The notes under the pieces were generated by a model. The model saw nothing but the letters and a program-made list of their open reading frames with translations, made no database searches and was not told where the DNA came from. From Chloroflexota bacterium (lineage in GTDB: Bacteria > Chloroflexota > Limnocylindria > Limnocylindrales > CSP1-4), in NCBI GenBank assembly GCA_013696275.1, contig JACCYW010000237.1:1-11383 (forward strand): a stretch of 11,383 nucleotides of DNA. The letters run 5' to 3'. Below are positions 1 through 5,861 of the stretch, piece by piece. The position numbers and the translations under genes are program-made. Position 1 is the stretch's first letter; each line of letters starts with the position of its first letter.

Positions 1-80
1 GCTCGGGGCAACAATGGTCCGGCATCACGACTCACTCCTCTCACGGTTCCCGCGAGACACAGGTCGCGCGAGCCGGCACG

Positions 81-88
81 AGAAGGAG
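81..88 (+). promoter_or_regulatory. Shine-Dalgarno site deciding a TTG start
   Basis: AGAAGGAG with a 6-nt spacer to the TTG at 95. It is the strongest ribosome site in the window and selects this TTG over the upstream ATG at 14. Confidence 0.75.
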
Positions 89-94
89 TGTTCT

Positions 95-511
95 TTGTAT
101 TCGGACAAGGTGATGTCCTGCGCCGACTGTGGTCAGGAGTTCACATTCACCGCAAGCGAGCAGCAGTTCTACGCTGATCGCGGATTTTCAGAGCCACGTC
201 GCTGCTCTTCCTGCCGCGCCAGCCGTAAGGCGGCCCGTGGTGATTCGGGCGGTGGTGGCTACAGTCGCAGCGGCAATGGTGGCGGTGGCGGTGGCTACGG
301 CGCCGGCTCCAGTCTGGGCGGCGGCTATTCGTCCGGCGGTTACGGCGGAGGCGGCGGAGGCGGCGGTGGCTACGGCGCCCGCGATCGCGGCCCACGCGAG
401 ATGTTCGAGGCGACCTGCTCGGAATGTGGGAATACGGCCATGGTGCCGTTTCGCCCCACGAGCGGCAAGCCCGTCTACTGCAACGACTGTTTCGCTCGAC
501 GCCGCGCCTGA
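95..511 (+). CDS. Small double zinc-ribbon protein with glycine-rich linker
   Basis: A 138-residue protein of unknown cellular role. Two zinc-binding modules are visible. The N-terminal one has CADC at residues 9-12 and CSSC at 37-40, with the EFTF and QFYADRGF pattern of the 'probable zinc-binding domain' family (zf-trcl). The C-terminal one has CSEC at 108-111 and CNDC at 129-132 separated by exactly 17 residues, which is the CxxC-x17-CxxC domain layout. Residues about 49-94 are almost entirely Gly, Tyr and Ser, probably a flexible linker. I chose the TTG at 95 because AGAAGGAG (81-88) lies 6 nt upstream. An ATG at 14 in the same frame would add 27 residues unlike the family and has no ribosome site; an ATG at 113 is a weaker alternative. 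The gene ends in a clear terminator and looks monocistronic. Similar proteins are common in Chloroflexota. Nucleic-acid binding is a guess, not shown by the sequence. Confidence 0.85.
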   Translation: MYSDKVMSCADCGQEFTFTASEQQFYADRGFSEPRRCSSCRASRKAARGDSGGGGYSRSGNGGGGGGYGAGSSLGGGYSSGGYGGGGGGGGGYGARDRGPREMFEATCSECGNTAMVPFRPTSGKPVYCNDCFARRRA

Positions 512-567
512 GCGCAGCATCTGAGCGCACCAGCCGAGCGAAGCTGCGCCAGCGCAGCGGATAAGGA

Positions 568-600
568 AGGAAGCCCGGGGCGACTCGTCCCGGGCTTCTT
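568..600. terminator. Intrinsic terminator, probably bidirectional
   Basis: GAAGCCCGGG (570-579) pairs perfectly with CCCGGGCTTC (589-598) around a 9-nt loop. On + the stem is followed by only a weak T tract (CTTCTTAC). On - it is followed by TTCCTTCCTTATCC, which is richer in T. It therefore ends the zinc-ribbon transcript from the left and could also stop leftward transcription coming through 600-957. Confidence 0.8.
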
Positions 601-658
601 ACTGCCTTCGGGTCGGGTGCTCAGGCCCGGATGACACTTTCGCCCAGGTGGCGCTCGG

Positions 659-702
659 CCCTCGGCGCCCGGTGGCTCAGCCCTTGGCGCCCGGCGGCTC
701 GG
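659..702. repeat. Tandem duplication, 2 x 22 bp
   Basis: Positions 659-680 and 681-702 are adjacent copies of a 22-bp unit differing at three positions. Both share the core GGCGCCCGG followed by YGGCTC. The repeat lies in the gene-free interval. The unit length is not a multiple of three, which argues against a hidden coding frame here. Confidence 0.7.
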
Positions 703-717
703 CATTGGTTCACCGCC

Positions 718-856
718 TGACCCATCCCACCGAGATCCTGCCTCGTGGCGGGACAGTGGACCGCATGGCACTTCGAACCAGGCGGATACCGGTCGATCGG
801 AGCCTGGGGCCAACCAAACGACCGCCGGCGACGAGGTTTGGTGGTGGGATGGGTCA
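718..856 (+). ncRNA. Candidate structured RNA closed by a 14-bp perfect stem
   Basis: TGACCCATCCCACC (718-731) is the exact reverse complement of 843-856. Nearly every base between the arms can form four consecutive hairpins. A: 736-742 with 747-753, TCGT loop. B: 755-758 with 769-772, plus 761-762 with 767-768. C: 778-783 with 802-807, and an inner stem 789-792 with 797-800 closing a TCGA loop. D: 813-819 with 836-842. The result is a five-way junction. Two pairs are G-U on the + strand (739/750 and 792/797) and would be A-C mismatches on -, so + is the likelier sense. I do not recognise the family; RNase P RNA, tmRNA and SRP RNA signatures are absent. A small mobile element or cruciform DNA is the alternative: TCACCG occurs at 710-715 and again at 854-859. 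The strand and any transcription are inference. Confidence 0.35.
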
Positions 857-957
857 CCGGACGCACCAGCGAGCGCAAGCGACCGCCGAGTGACCGAAAG
901 CCCCTGCGGGGACTGGGGACCAAGACCCAGCGGTAGCACTCAGGCCCGGCCTGCGGC

Positions 958-1668
958 TCAGGCCAGGGTGTCGCCCTCGCCGCGCGCGTGTGCGTCCGGG
1001 CTGGTACTGGCGGTCTCCATCACGAGCGGTCTGCGGACAGTTGGCTCCGCGTCGCCGCGAAGACCGATCGATCCGCGCACGCTGTCCCCGGTCCGGGCGG
1101 CCAGACCCTCGGGCCTGGCCAGACCCTCGGGCCTCGCCAGGCCTGGCACCGACTCAGCCGCCGGGTCGATAGGCGAGCTGTCAGGAACGTCGACCGGCTT
1201 CTGCATGTGCAATGCACCGTCCACGAAGCCGCCCTCATGAAGCATCAACTTAGCTGTGTCGATGGTGCCGCTCACGCGACCGGTGGGCAGGATCTCCAGC
1301 CGTTGGCGGCACGTCATCTTGCCTGAGTAACGGCCGGCCACGACCACCTCGTCAGCGCTGATGTCGGCCGTGACGCGGGCACCTTCATCGATGTGCACGG
1401 CGGCAGCCGCTTCGATCTTGCCCTCCACCACGCCCGCGATGCGTAAGCTGCGTTCCGTCTTGAGCGTGCCCTCCAGGCGGTCACCATGAGCGATGACCGT
1501 GCCGTCCGGCGGCGTAGGGCGGGCCGGGATCGTCTCGACCACGACCGGCACTGGAACCGCCTCACGAGTGCCCGGTGGATCGAGCCGCGCAAACCCTTCG
1601 CGCAGACGACTGCGCTGGTCGTCTCGACTGCGCTGGTCGTCTCGATCGCGATCGTTACGTCCGAACAT
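958..1668 (-). CDS. Bactofilin (polymer-forming cytoskeletal protein)
   Basis: A 236-residue member of the bactofilin family (DUF583/PF04519), proteins that polymerise without nucleotide into filaments, often at the membrane, and help with cell shape or localisation. The core lies at about residues 55-155, a right-handed beta-helix pattern of short repeating strands such as GDRLEGTLK, RIAGVVEGKI, ADEVVVAGRYSG and VSGTIDTAKLMLHEGG. The flanking tails look disordered, as is usual in the family. The N-terminal tail repeats RDDQRS twice and the C-terminal tail repeats GLARPE twice; each comes from a perfect 18-bp DNA duplication. The start is supported by GAGGAG (1681-1676) 7 nt upstream. The gene follows a tRNA by 56 bp. 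No clear terminator directly follows the stop, so transcription may continue leftward to the hairpin at 568-600. Confidence 0.88.
   Translation of the reverse strand: MFGRNDRDRDDQRSRDDQRSRLREGFARLDPPGTREAVPVPVVVETIPARPTPPDGTVIAHGDRLEGTLKTERSLRIAGVVEGKIEAAAAVHIDEGARVTADISADEVVVAGRYSGKMTCRQRLEILPTGRVSGTIDTAKLMLHEGGFVDGALHMQKPVDVPDSSPIDPAAESVPGLARPEGLARPEGLAARTGDSVRGSIGLRGDAEPTVRRPLVMETASTSPDAHARGEGDTLA
1099..1134. repeat. Perfect 2 x 18-bp tandem repeat in the bactofilin C-terminal tail
   Basis: 1099-1116 and 1117-1134 are identical. A third, degenerate partial copy follows to about 1144. On - this encodes a repeated GLARPE-type hexapeptide. Confidence 0.85.
1608..1643. repeat. Perfect 2 x 18-bp tandem repeat in the bactofilin N-terminal tail
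   Basis: 1608-1625 and 1626-1643 are identical. On - this encodes the hexapeptide RDDQRS twice, making a charged N-terminal tail. Confidence 0.85.
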
Positions 1669-1724
1669 GCTCAGTCTCCTCGCGGACCGCGTGCTCGATG
1701 GAGTCTCGGGAGTCGGTGGCTGGT

Positions 1725-1801
1725 TGGTAGGGGAGCCTGGACTCGAACCAGGAACCAGCTGGATATAAGCCAGCCGCTCTAACCGATTGAGCTACTCCCC
1801 C
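1725..1801 (-). tRNA. tRNA-Ile with anticodon UAU
   Basis: A complete cloverleaf can be folded. The acceptor stem is GGGGGAG with CTCCCCT (a G-U pair at 1-72). The D stem is GCTC with GAGC. The anticodon stem is GCTGG with CCAGC, enclosing the 7-nt loop CTTATAT. The variable loop is TGGTT, and the T stem is CCTGG with CCAGG around TTCGAGT. The discriminator is A and CCA is encoded (1727-1725). The loop puts TAT at positions 34-36, so the tRNA should read AUA as isoleucine. Most bacteria instead read AUA with a CAU-anticodon tRNA modified to lysidine by TilS. The gene starts 19 bp after the stop of the upstream membrane-protein gene. Confidence 0.93.
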
Positions 1802-1817
1802 ACGTGCCAACCTGACG

Positions 1818-1823
1818 ATGCTA
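1818..1823 (-). promoter_or_regulatory. Possible -10 element for the tRNA
   Basis: TAGCAT on - overlaps the stop codon (TAG) of the membrane-protein gene and ends 16 nt before the tRNA 5' end. It matches the TANNNT boxes at other starts in this window. No good -35 is visible, so co-transcription with the ligase operon is equally possible. Confidence 0.3.
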
Positions 1824-2213
1824 CACCCCGAGCAGCGGACGGACGATGTCGAAGGCCACCACCAACACCAGATACGAGATGGGCAGGGCGGCAAAGAAGC
1901 CGAGCAGCGCAGCCCAAGGGGTCCGCCGCCGCCGGCCCGTGGCCCCGCTGGGCAGTTCCACCCAGAGCCAGGTCAAGGAACTGCCGACGATGACGACGAC
2001 CGCCACGTACAGGGCGGTCAACGGACCTCGAAGGTCGTTCGCGGGTGCGTCAAGGCCGCGCGCCAGCGAGAGGTCATAGAGGACCAGCAAGAGACCGCCC
2101 AGGCTGGCCACGGCCAGGTCGGCCAGGACGGCCCGCAGCACCGGCAGCGGCGGGTTGCGCGCTTGTCGCAAGCGGACCTCCAACCACGAGCGACGCCGCG
2201 GTGCCGGCAGCAT
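1821..2213 (-). CDS. Small membrane protein, three predicted helices
   Basis: A 130-residue protein of unrecognised family. Three hydrophobic stretches fit transmembrane helices at about residues 25-50, 65-88 and 99-124. The N terminus is basic (PRRRSWLEVRLRQAR) and a basic loop (GRRRR) lies at 93-97, so by the positive-inside rule both are likely cytoplasmic. The ATG at 2213 shares its A with the TGA stop of the upstream gene (TGATG), which implies translational coupling. A TTG one codon earlier is possible but unnecessary. No catalytic motif is visible. It closes the ligase and aminotransferase-like operon, and the tRNA-Ile follows. Confidence 0.75.
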   Translation of the reverse strand: MLPAPRRRSWLEVRLRQARNPPLPVLRAVLADLAVASLGGLLLVLYDLSLARGLDAPANDLRGPLTALYVAVVVIVGSSLTWLWVELPSGATGRRRRTPWAALLGFFAALPISYLVLVVAFDIVRPLLGV

Positions 2214-3154
2214 CAACGCCCATCCTCGCCAGCGGATCCCAGGATGATCAGCCCGGCCCGCGCGGGAAGGGCGCCTGGGGCATGGGCAGCGAGGAGAGCG
2301 ACACCGGCAGCGAAACGATCAAGCTCGTCGGTCGTGTTCCAGCAACCCACGCTTGCCCGCAGAGCGACCCGCTGTCCACCGACGGATAGCCCCAGGATGG
2401 CCTGGACGCGATGCGATAGCTCCTCCGCCGCAGATGCCGAGGGCCAGCCTTGGATCTCGAACAGCACGACCGCTGGCGGCGCATCAGCGGCTGCTGCCAA
2501 CTCGACACCAGGGATGCCCGACAGCCGGTCTGACAGATACCCGGCCAGCGACGCGGTGCGCCGGTAGATCCACGGCAGACCCACGTACATCTCGAGCCAG
2601 CCGACCGAGCGGGCCAGGCCGAGTAGTTGGCGGCGGCCTATCTGGTCGCCCGCTTCCTCAACGGCGGAGCGGTACGAACGCAGCCGTGGCGCCAACCACA
2701 CGGCACCGCTGGGCTGAGGGCCCAGGAGCCACCGGTGACCGTCCAGGACGACGGCATCGACGCCCAGCTCGCCGACCGCCAGCGCCTCCGCGCCAGCCAC
2801 CGACGAGGCATCGAAGATCGGCTGCCCGGCGGCCGCGCCGATGCCGCACCAGGAGAGCCGAAGACGGCCATCGCGAGCGCCGTGGGTGATGACGATGTCG
2901 TCCGGGTCGGCTGCCAGCAGAGCCGCCAGGACCGCCCTGGCCTCAGCGTCCCGCTGCTCGAGCTCCGCCCTGCGGTCCATCCCGCCGCGGCCGACACGCA
3001 GCTCCCACTCGTCGGCCTCGGCGAGCGCCGCTGAGGTCTCGGCCGGTAGCGGTCCAGCGGAGGCGACATCCAGGTAGATGCCGGCGCCCGTGGCTGGTAG
3101 CAGCTCCCGCAGGGCGGTCACCTTCTGGTCGTCGGGCAGGAACGCGTCGACCAT
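2213..3154 (-). CDS. Class V aminotransferase-like protein, probable pseudoenzyme
   Basis: A 313-residue protein resembling the aminotransferase class V / cysteine desulfurase family, which uses PLP. Recognisable segments are the N-terminal IYLDVASAGPLP, then ITHGARDG (about 89-96), DASSVAGA (D115 at the usual PLP-nitrogen aspartate), GHRWLLGP (139-146), and the C-terminal SVGCWNTTDELDRF typical of the small domain. Two things are wrong for an active enzyme. The lysine that normally forms the Schiff base in GxKWLLGP is arginine (R141). About 75 residues usually present between THGA and the aspartate segment are missing, including the region with the ring-stacking histidine. The frame is intact, so this is not simple decay. 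The ATG at 3154 lies 1 bp after the ligase stop. An ATG at 3190 would overlap the ligase by 35 bp and is less likely. Fold assignment is confident, loss of PLP chemistry is inferred, and the function is unknown. Confidence 0.8.
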   Translation of the reverse strand: MVDAFLPDDQKVTALRELLPATGAGIYLDVASAGPLPAETSAALAEADEWELRVGRGGMDRRAELEQRDAEARAVLAALLAADPDDIVITHGARDGRLRLSWCGIGAAAGQPIFDASSVAGAEALAVGELGVDAVVLDGHRWLLGPQPSGAVWLAPRLRSYRSAVEEAGDQIGRRQLLGLARSVGWLEMYVGLPWIYRRTASLAGYLSDRLSGIPGVELAAAADAPPAVVLFEIQGWPSASAAEELSHRVQAILGLSVGGQRVALRASVGCWNTTDELDRFAAGVALLAAHAPGALPARAGLIILGSAGEDGR

Positions 3155-3155
3155 C

Positions 3156-4916
3156 TCAGGTCCCCGCCGGACCGACCCTGGCCGCGCCATCGGTCGCCGG
3201 GTCCACTCCTCCGACCGACGCCGGCGCAGGCTGCCCGGCGGTCAGGATGCGATAGCGACCGCCTTCCTGGAGCTGGTGGTGCATCCGTGTCACCGTCGAG
3301 AGGGTGTCGATCTCGGCGGCCGACTTGTCGTCCCGGATGCGAACGATGCGCGGGAAGCGGAGCGCGAAGCCCGAGGCATGGCGGTTGGAGCGATGGATGA
3401 CATCGAACGCGATCTCTACCACGACCATCGGCTCCACCAGCCGATAGCGGCCGAATCTGTCGAGCGTGTGTTCCTCGAACCAGCGCGTCATCTCGGCGAT
3501 CTCCGCATCGGTCAGGCCGCTGTAGGCCTTGCCGATGGTCACCAGCGCCCTCTCCGCTGCTGGCCTGTCGTCGCGCACAGCGAAGGTGTAATCGGAGAGC
3601 ACACCATGCCGTCGGCCGTGGCCCACCTCTACCCCGACCACCACGCAGTCGAGCGTGGAAAGCGGCCGCTTGAGCTTGAGCCAGCCGTAGCCGCGGCGTC
3701 CGGGTGAGTAGATAGAGTCGGGATCCTTGACCATGAGGCCCTCGTTGCCGCGCTGCTGCGAGGCGCCGAAGACCACCCCGAGCTCCGCTTCGTCGGCGGC
3801 GCTGACCAGTGTCGAGATGCCGAAGCCGGCCGCGCTGACCAACCCGGTCCCTTCCAAGCGGTCCCTTCGTTGGCGCAGGCTCAGCCGGAGAAGCGGCTGC
3901 ACCGGCCGTTGCGCTTCGCCGTAGCCGAGCAGGTCGAAAGCCACGAAGATGACCGGCACCTGCAGCTGGATCTCGAGTGAAGGTGCCTTGCGGCCCAGCC
4001 GCGCCTGGAGCTGGAGGAAGGGCATAGCCGCGCCATCGCGCCAGCCGAGTACCTCGCCATCCAGGATGCCATCCCATGACAGGGCCTGGGCGGCGCCGAT
4101 GACCTCCGGGAACTGGCCGCTGATATCGCGCAGCTCGCGGCTGTAGAGCCGCACATCAGTGCCTTGCTTGTGCATCTGGGCTCGGATGCCGTCGTACTTG
4201 TCCTCGACCCACACCGGCGAACCGAGCCGCTTGAGCACCTCAGCCTCGTCGGCAGCGGCGTACGCCAGCATCGAACGAAGCGGCCTGAAGAGCACCAGCT
4301 CGGCTTGGTCGAGCCGGCCATCGCGGGCGAGCTCGGCCGTTTGGCCTATGTCGCCGGTGAGCATCCCCGCCCACTGCACGTCGGCCAGTGCGCGCCCGAA
4401 AGCCTTGGCGATGGCTGCCTCCAGATGCCCATCGCGCAGGCCGATACGCAGTTCAGCCGACAGGATCTTGGTCACGGCTCGCGCGGTCAGCGGGTCGCAC
4501 CGGCGGAGCAGGCTCTCGAGGATGGCCGACTTGGCGCTCGGTCCACGAGCCTCGGCGATGGCGGCGAAGGCGGCACCGACCTCGACGACCGTCGGCGGGG
4601 CACCCTGTGGCTGATGGCCAGCCTCGGTCAGCAGATCTCCCACAGCCTGGCCAAGGTCGGACGATCGGTCGTAGGCGGCTGACATCCCACCGCCGGCCGG
4701 GCCAGCTATCGTCTCGGCCACCCTAGAGATGGCCGACCAGCCCAGGCCGGTCGTGCGCGGATCGCGCTCCGCGAGGGGCCGGCCGGCCATGAACACAGCT
4801 GCTGGGGGCAGCTCGTCGGCCGAGCAGGACGATAGGTACGCGGCCAGGAGCGCGACCTTCTGCGAGGTGCTTCTGGTGGAGGCGATGGCCTCGGCCGTGG
4901 CGGCCCAAAGTCGCAT
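3156..4916 (-). CDS. ATP-dependent DNA ligase
   Basis: A 586-residue ligase that seals nicked DNA using ATP, in addition to the NAD-dependent LigA expected elsewhere. Domain order is: N-terminal DNA-binding domain (about 1-225), adenylation domain (about 235-430), and OB-fold domain (about 435-565). The nucleotidyltransferase motifs are all present. Motif I is EDKYDGIR with K240 as the AMP-accepting lysine. Motif III is LDGEV (D286, E288), IIIa is VAFDLL, IV is EGLMVK (E392, K397), V is WLKLKR (K414, K416), and motif VI contains RFPR. The last 30 or so residues are Ala/Pro/Gly-rich. The ATG at 4916 fits the family start (MRLWAATAEAIA) and a TACCAT box lies 9 nt upstream. An ATG at 4955 would add 13 residues and run through that box. 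No Ku or LigD-like partner is in the window, so a repair role is inferred from the family only. It is the first gene of a coupled three-gene operon. Confidence 0.93.
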   Translation of the reverse strand: MRLWAATAEAIASTRSTSQKVALLAAYLSSCSADELPPAAVFMAGRPLAERDPRTTGLGWSAISRVAETIAGPAGGGMSAAYDRSSDLGQAVGDLLTEAGHQPQGAPPTVVEVGAAFAAIAEARGPSAKSAILESLLRRCDPLTARAVTKILSAELRIGLRDGHLEAAIAKAFGRALADVQWAGMLTGDIGQTAELARDGRLDQAELVLFRPLRSMLAYAAADEAEVLKRLGSPVWVEDKYDGIRAQMHKQGTDVRLYSRELRDISGQFPEVIGAAQALSWDGILDGEVLGWRDGAAMPFLQLQARLGRKAPSLEIQLQVPVIFVAFDLLGYGEAQRPVQPLLRLSLRQRRDRLEGTGLVSAAGFGISTLVSAADEAELGVVFGASQQRGNEGLMVKDPDSIYSPGRRGYGWLKLKRPLSTLDCVVVGVEVGHGRRHGVLSDYTFAVRDDRPAAERALVTIGKAYSGLTDAEIAEMTRWFEEHTLDRFGRYRLVEPMVVVEIAFDVIHRSNRHASGFALRFPRIVRIRDDKSAAEIDTLSTVTRMHHQLQEGGRYRILTAGQPAPASVGGVDPATDGAARVGPAGT

Positions 4917-4925
4917 GGCTTTGCG

Positions 4926-4931
4926 ATGGTA
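4926..4931 (-). promoter_or_regulatory. Candidate -10 box of the ligase operon
   Basis: TACCAT on - lies 9 nt before the ATG at 4916. With initiation about 7 nt downstream the mRNA would be leaderless or nearly so, which agrees with the lack of a Shine-Dalgarno site. Confidence 0.5.
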
Positions 4932-4949
4932 GCGAGGGATCGCGGGCGG

Positions 4950-4955
4950 TAGCAT
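4950..4955 (+). promoter_or_regulatory. Candidate -10 box of the acetyltransferase gene
   Basis: TAGCAT ends 5 nt before the GTG at 4961 and 8 nt before the ATG at 4964. There is no Shine-Dalgarno site. The spacing is that of a leaderless transcript. It diverges from the ligase -10 box within a 44-bp intergenic region. Confidence 0.5.
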
Positions 4956-4960
4956 CCGCG

Positions 4961-5563
4961 GTGATGGCTCAGCAAGCGATCTTGGAGCGCGACCGGTGGC
5001 AGCCGAGTGTCATCGAAGGTCGGCGCGTCAGGCTGCGCCGCCACCAGCCCGAGAACCTGGCCCGCGTCCTGCGCTGGTACCGCGATCCGGAACTGGCGCG
5101 CCTCACCCGCTACCAGCTGCGGCCGATGACGCGCGAGGAGGTCGAGCGGTTCTTCCAGTCACGACTCCTCGGGCCTGACTCGGTCGCCTATGCCATCCAC
5201 GAGGCGCCGTCCGACCGGCTCATCGGGCTGACCACGCTGAGCGCACTCGATGCCGAGAACGGGTCAGCTCTCTTTCACATCACCATCGGCGAACGAGATG
5301 CCTGGGGCCGCGGCTTCGGGACAGAAGCTACCGAGTTGATGCTGGAGCACGCTTTCGAGCGGCTCGGCCTGCATCGCATCGGCCTGGCCGTGTTCGCCTT
5401 CAACGACCGTGCCATGCGCAGCTATGAGAAGGCGGGATTCACCATCGAAGGTCGAAGTCGGGATGCCATCCTGCGCGACGGGCGCTATTGGGATGAGGTA
5501 CAGATGGGCGTCCTGGCCCAGGAGTGGCTGGCGCGTCCGCGACCCGCCCGGAGCAAGCGGTAG
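4961..5563 (+). CDS. GNAT-family N-acetyltransferase (RimJ/RimL-like)
   Basis: A 200-residue acetyltransferase that should move an acetyl group from acetyl-CoA to an amine, perhaps a protein N terminus or a small molecule; the substrate cannot be read from the sequence. After an N-terminal strand (VRLRRHQPENLARVLRWYRDPEL) come the acetyl-CoA motif A with RGFGTEA (about 117-123), the N148-D-R-A segment followed by SYEKAGF, and the closing LRDGRYWDEVQMGVL typical of RimJ/RimL-type enzymes. It starts with GTG at 4961 or ATG at 4964, one codon apart; a -10 box just upstream suggests a leaderless message. The next small gene begins directly after its TAG stop, so the two are likely co-transcribed. 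Confidence 0.88.
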   Translation: MMAQQAILERDRWQPSVIEGRRVRLRRHQPENLARVLRWYRDPELARLTRYQLRPMTREEVERFFQSRLLGPDSVAYAIHEAPSDRLIGLTTLSALDAENGSALFHITIGERDAWGRGFGTEATELMLEHAFERLGLHRIGLAVFAFNDRAMRSYEKAGFTIEGRSRDAILRDGRYWDEVQMGVLAQEWLARPRPARSKR

Positions 5564-5842
5564 TTGGCCACCGATGGCCCGGGCGCGGCTGACGCCCGCG
5601 CCGACTTCCGAGCACTCATCGCCCAGAAGGGACACGCGGTGGAGAACGCACGCCTTGCCAAGAATCGGCTGGAAGAGGCGTTCATGACCGGCATGCTGAC
5701 GCGCAGCCCGTTCCTCGATCAGGCGCTGCGGGATCTGGACGTGGCCATAGAGCAGGACGAGGGCCAGAAGCTCGGCGGCAAGAGCGCCGAAGCCTCGCGC
5801 TTCATCCTGCGCGCCATCGACCGGATGCTGGACGAGGCCTGA
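5564..5842 (+). CDS. Small helical protein of unknown function
   Basis: A 92-residue protein I do not recognise. It is charged and alanine-rich, with no cysteine, signal peptide or membrane segment, and should be almost all helix (for example residues 13-40 and 50-90). The start is a TTG immediately after the acetyltransferase stop; GGAG lies about 11 nt upstream within the previous gene, so re-initiation is likely. It uses one rare AUA codon. The stop is 19 bp before the next start and the -10 box of that gene lies in this gap. The steady amino-acid composition makes it look like a real protein, but the start is uncertain. Confidence 0.6.
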   Translation: MATDGPGAADARADFRALIAQKGHAVENARLAKNRLEEAFMTGMLTRSPFLDQALRDLDVAIEQDEGQKLGGKSAEASRFILRAIDRMLDEA

Positions 5843-5848
5843 GCGTCC

Positions 5849-5854
5849 TACACT
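5849..5854 (+). promoter_or_regulatory. Candidate -10 box of the molybdoenzyme gene
   Basis: TACACT followed by 7 nt and the ATG at 5862, with no ribosome site. This is the leaderless layout seen at other starts here. Confidence 0.5.
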
Positions 5855-5861
5855 GCCGCCC

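Larger units (their letters stand above)
512..957. other. 446-bp interval without a recognisable gene
   Basis: Open frames here are low-complexity shadows rich in Arg, Pro, Gly and Ser, with no family resemblance and no ribosome site. The content is: the terminator at 568-600, the 22-bp tandem repeat at 659-702, and the hairpin cluster at 718-856. Two further small hairpins follow: 901-904 with 908-911, and CTGGG (913-917) with CCCAG (926-930). The near-palindrome CAGGCCCGGCCTG at 941-953 lies just after the bactofilin stop. Confidence 0.6.

Noticed and set aside
600..935. RNase P RNA, tmRNA or SRP RNA in the structured gap
   Set aside because: The length and hairpins are suggestive, but the conserved cores of all three (for example GAGGAAAGTCC for RNase P, the T-arm end of tmRNA, the SRP GNAR loop) are absent on both strands.
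475..939. 154-codon open frame on -
   Set aside because: Pro/Arg/Ser-rich composition, overlaps the zinc-ribbon stop and the terminator, has no ribosome site and no family resemblance.
1099..1144. CRISPR-like repeats
   Set aside because: The copies abut without spacers and encode in-frame peptide repeats of a bactofilin tail.
1818..2567. 249-codon open frame on +
   Set aside because: Antisense to the membrane protein and aminotransferase-like gene, and low-complexity. The - frames carry coherent helices and motifs.
2213..3154. Simple pseudogene call for the aminotransferase-like gene
   Set aside because: Despite the missing lysine and segment, there is no frameshift or internal stop and both junctions are tight couplings, so retained function is more likely.
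3155..3190. Start of the aminotransferase-like gene at the ATG at 3190
   Set aside because: It would overlap the ligase by 35 bp and add residues without family support; the ATG at 3154 lies 1 bp after the ligase stop.
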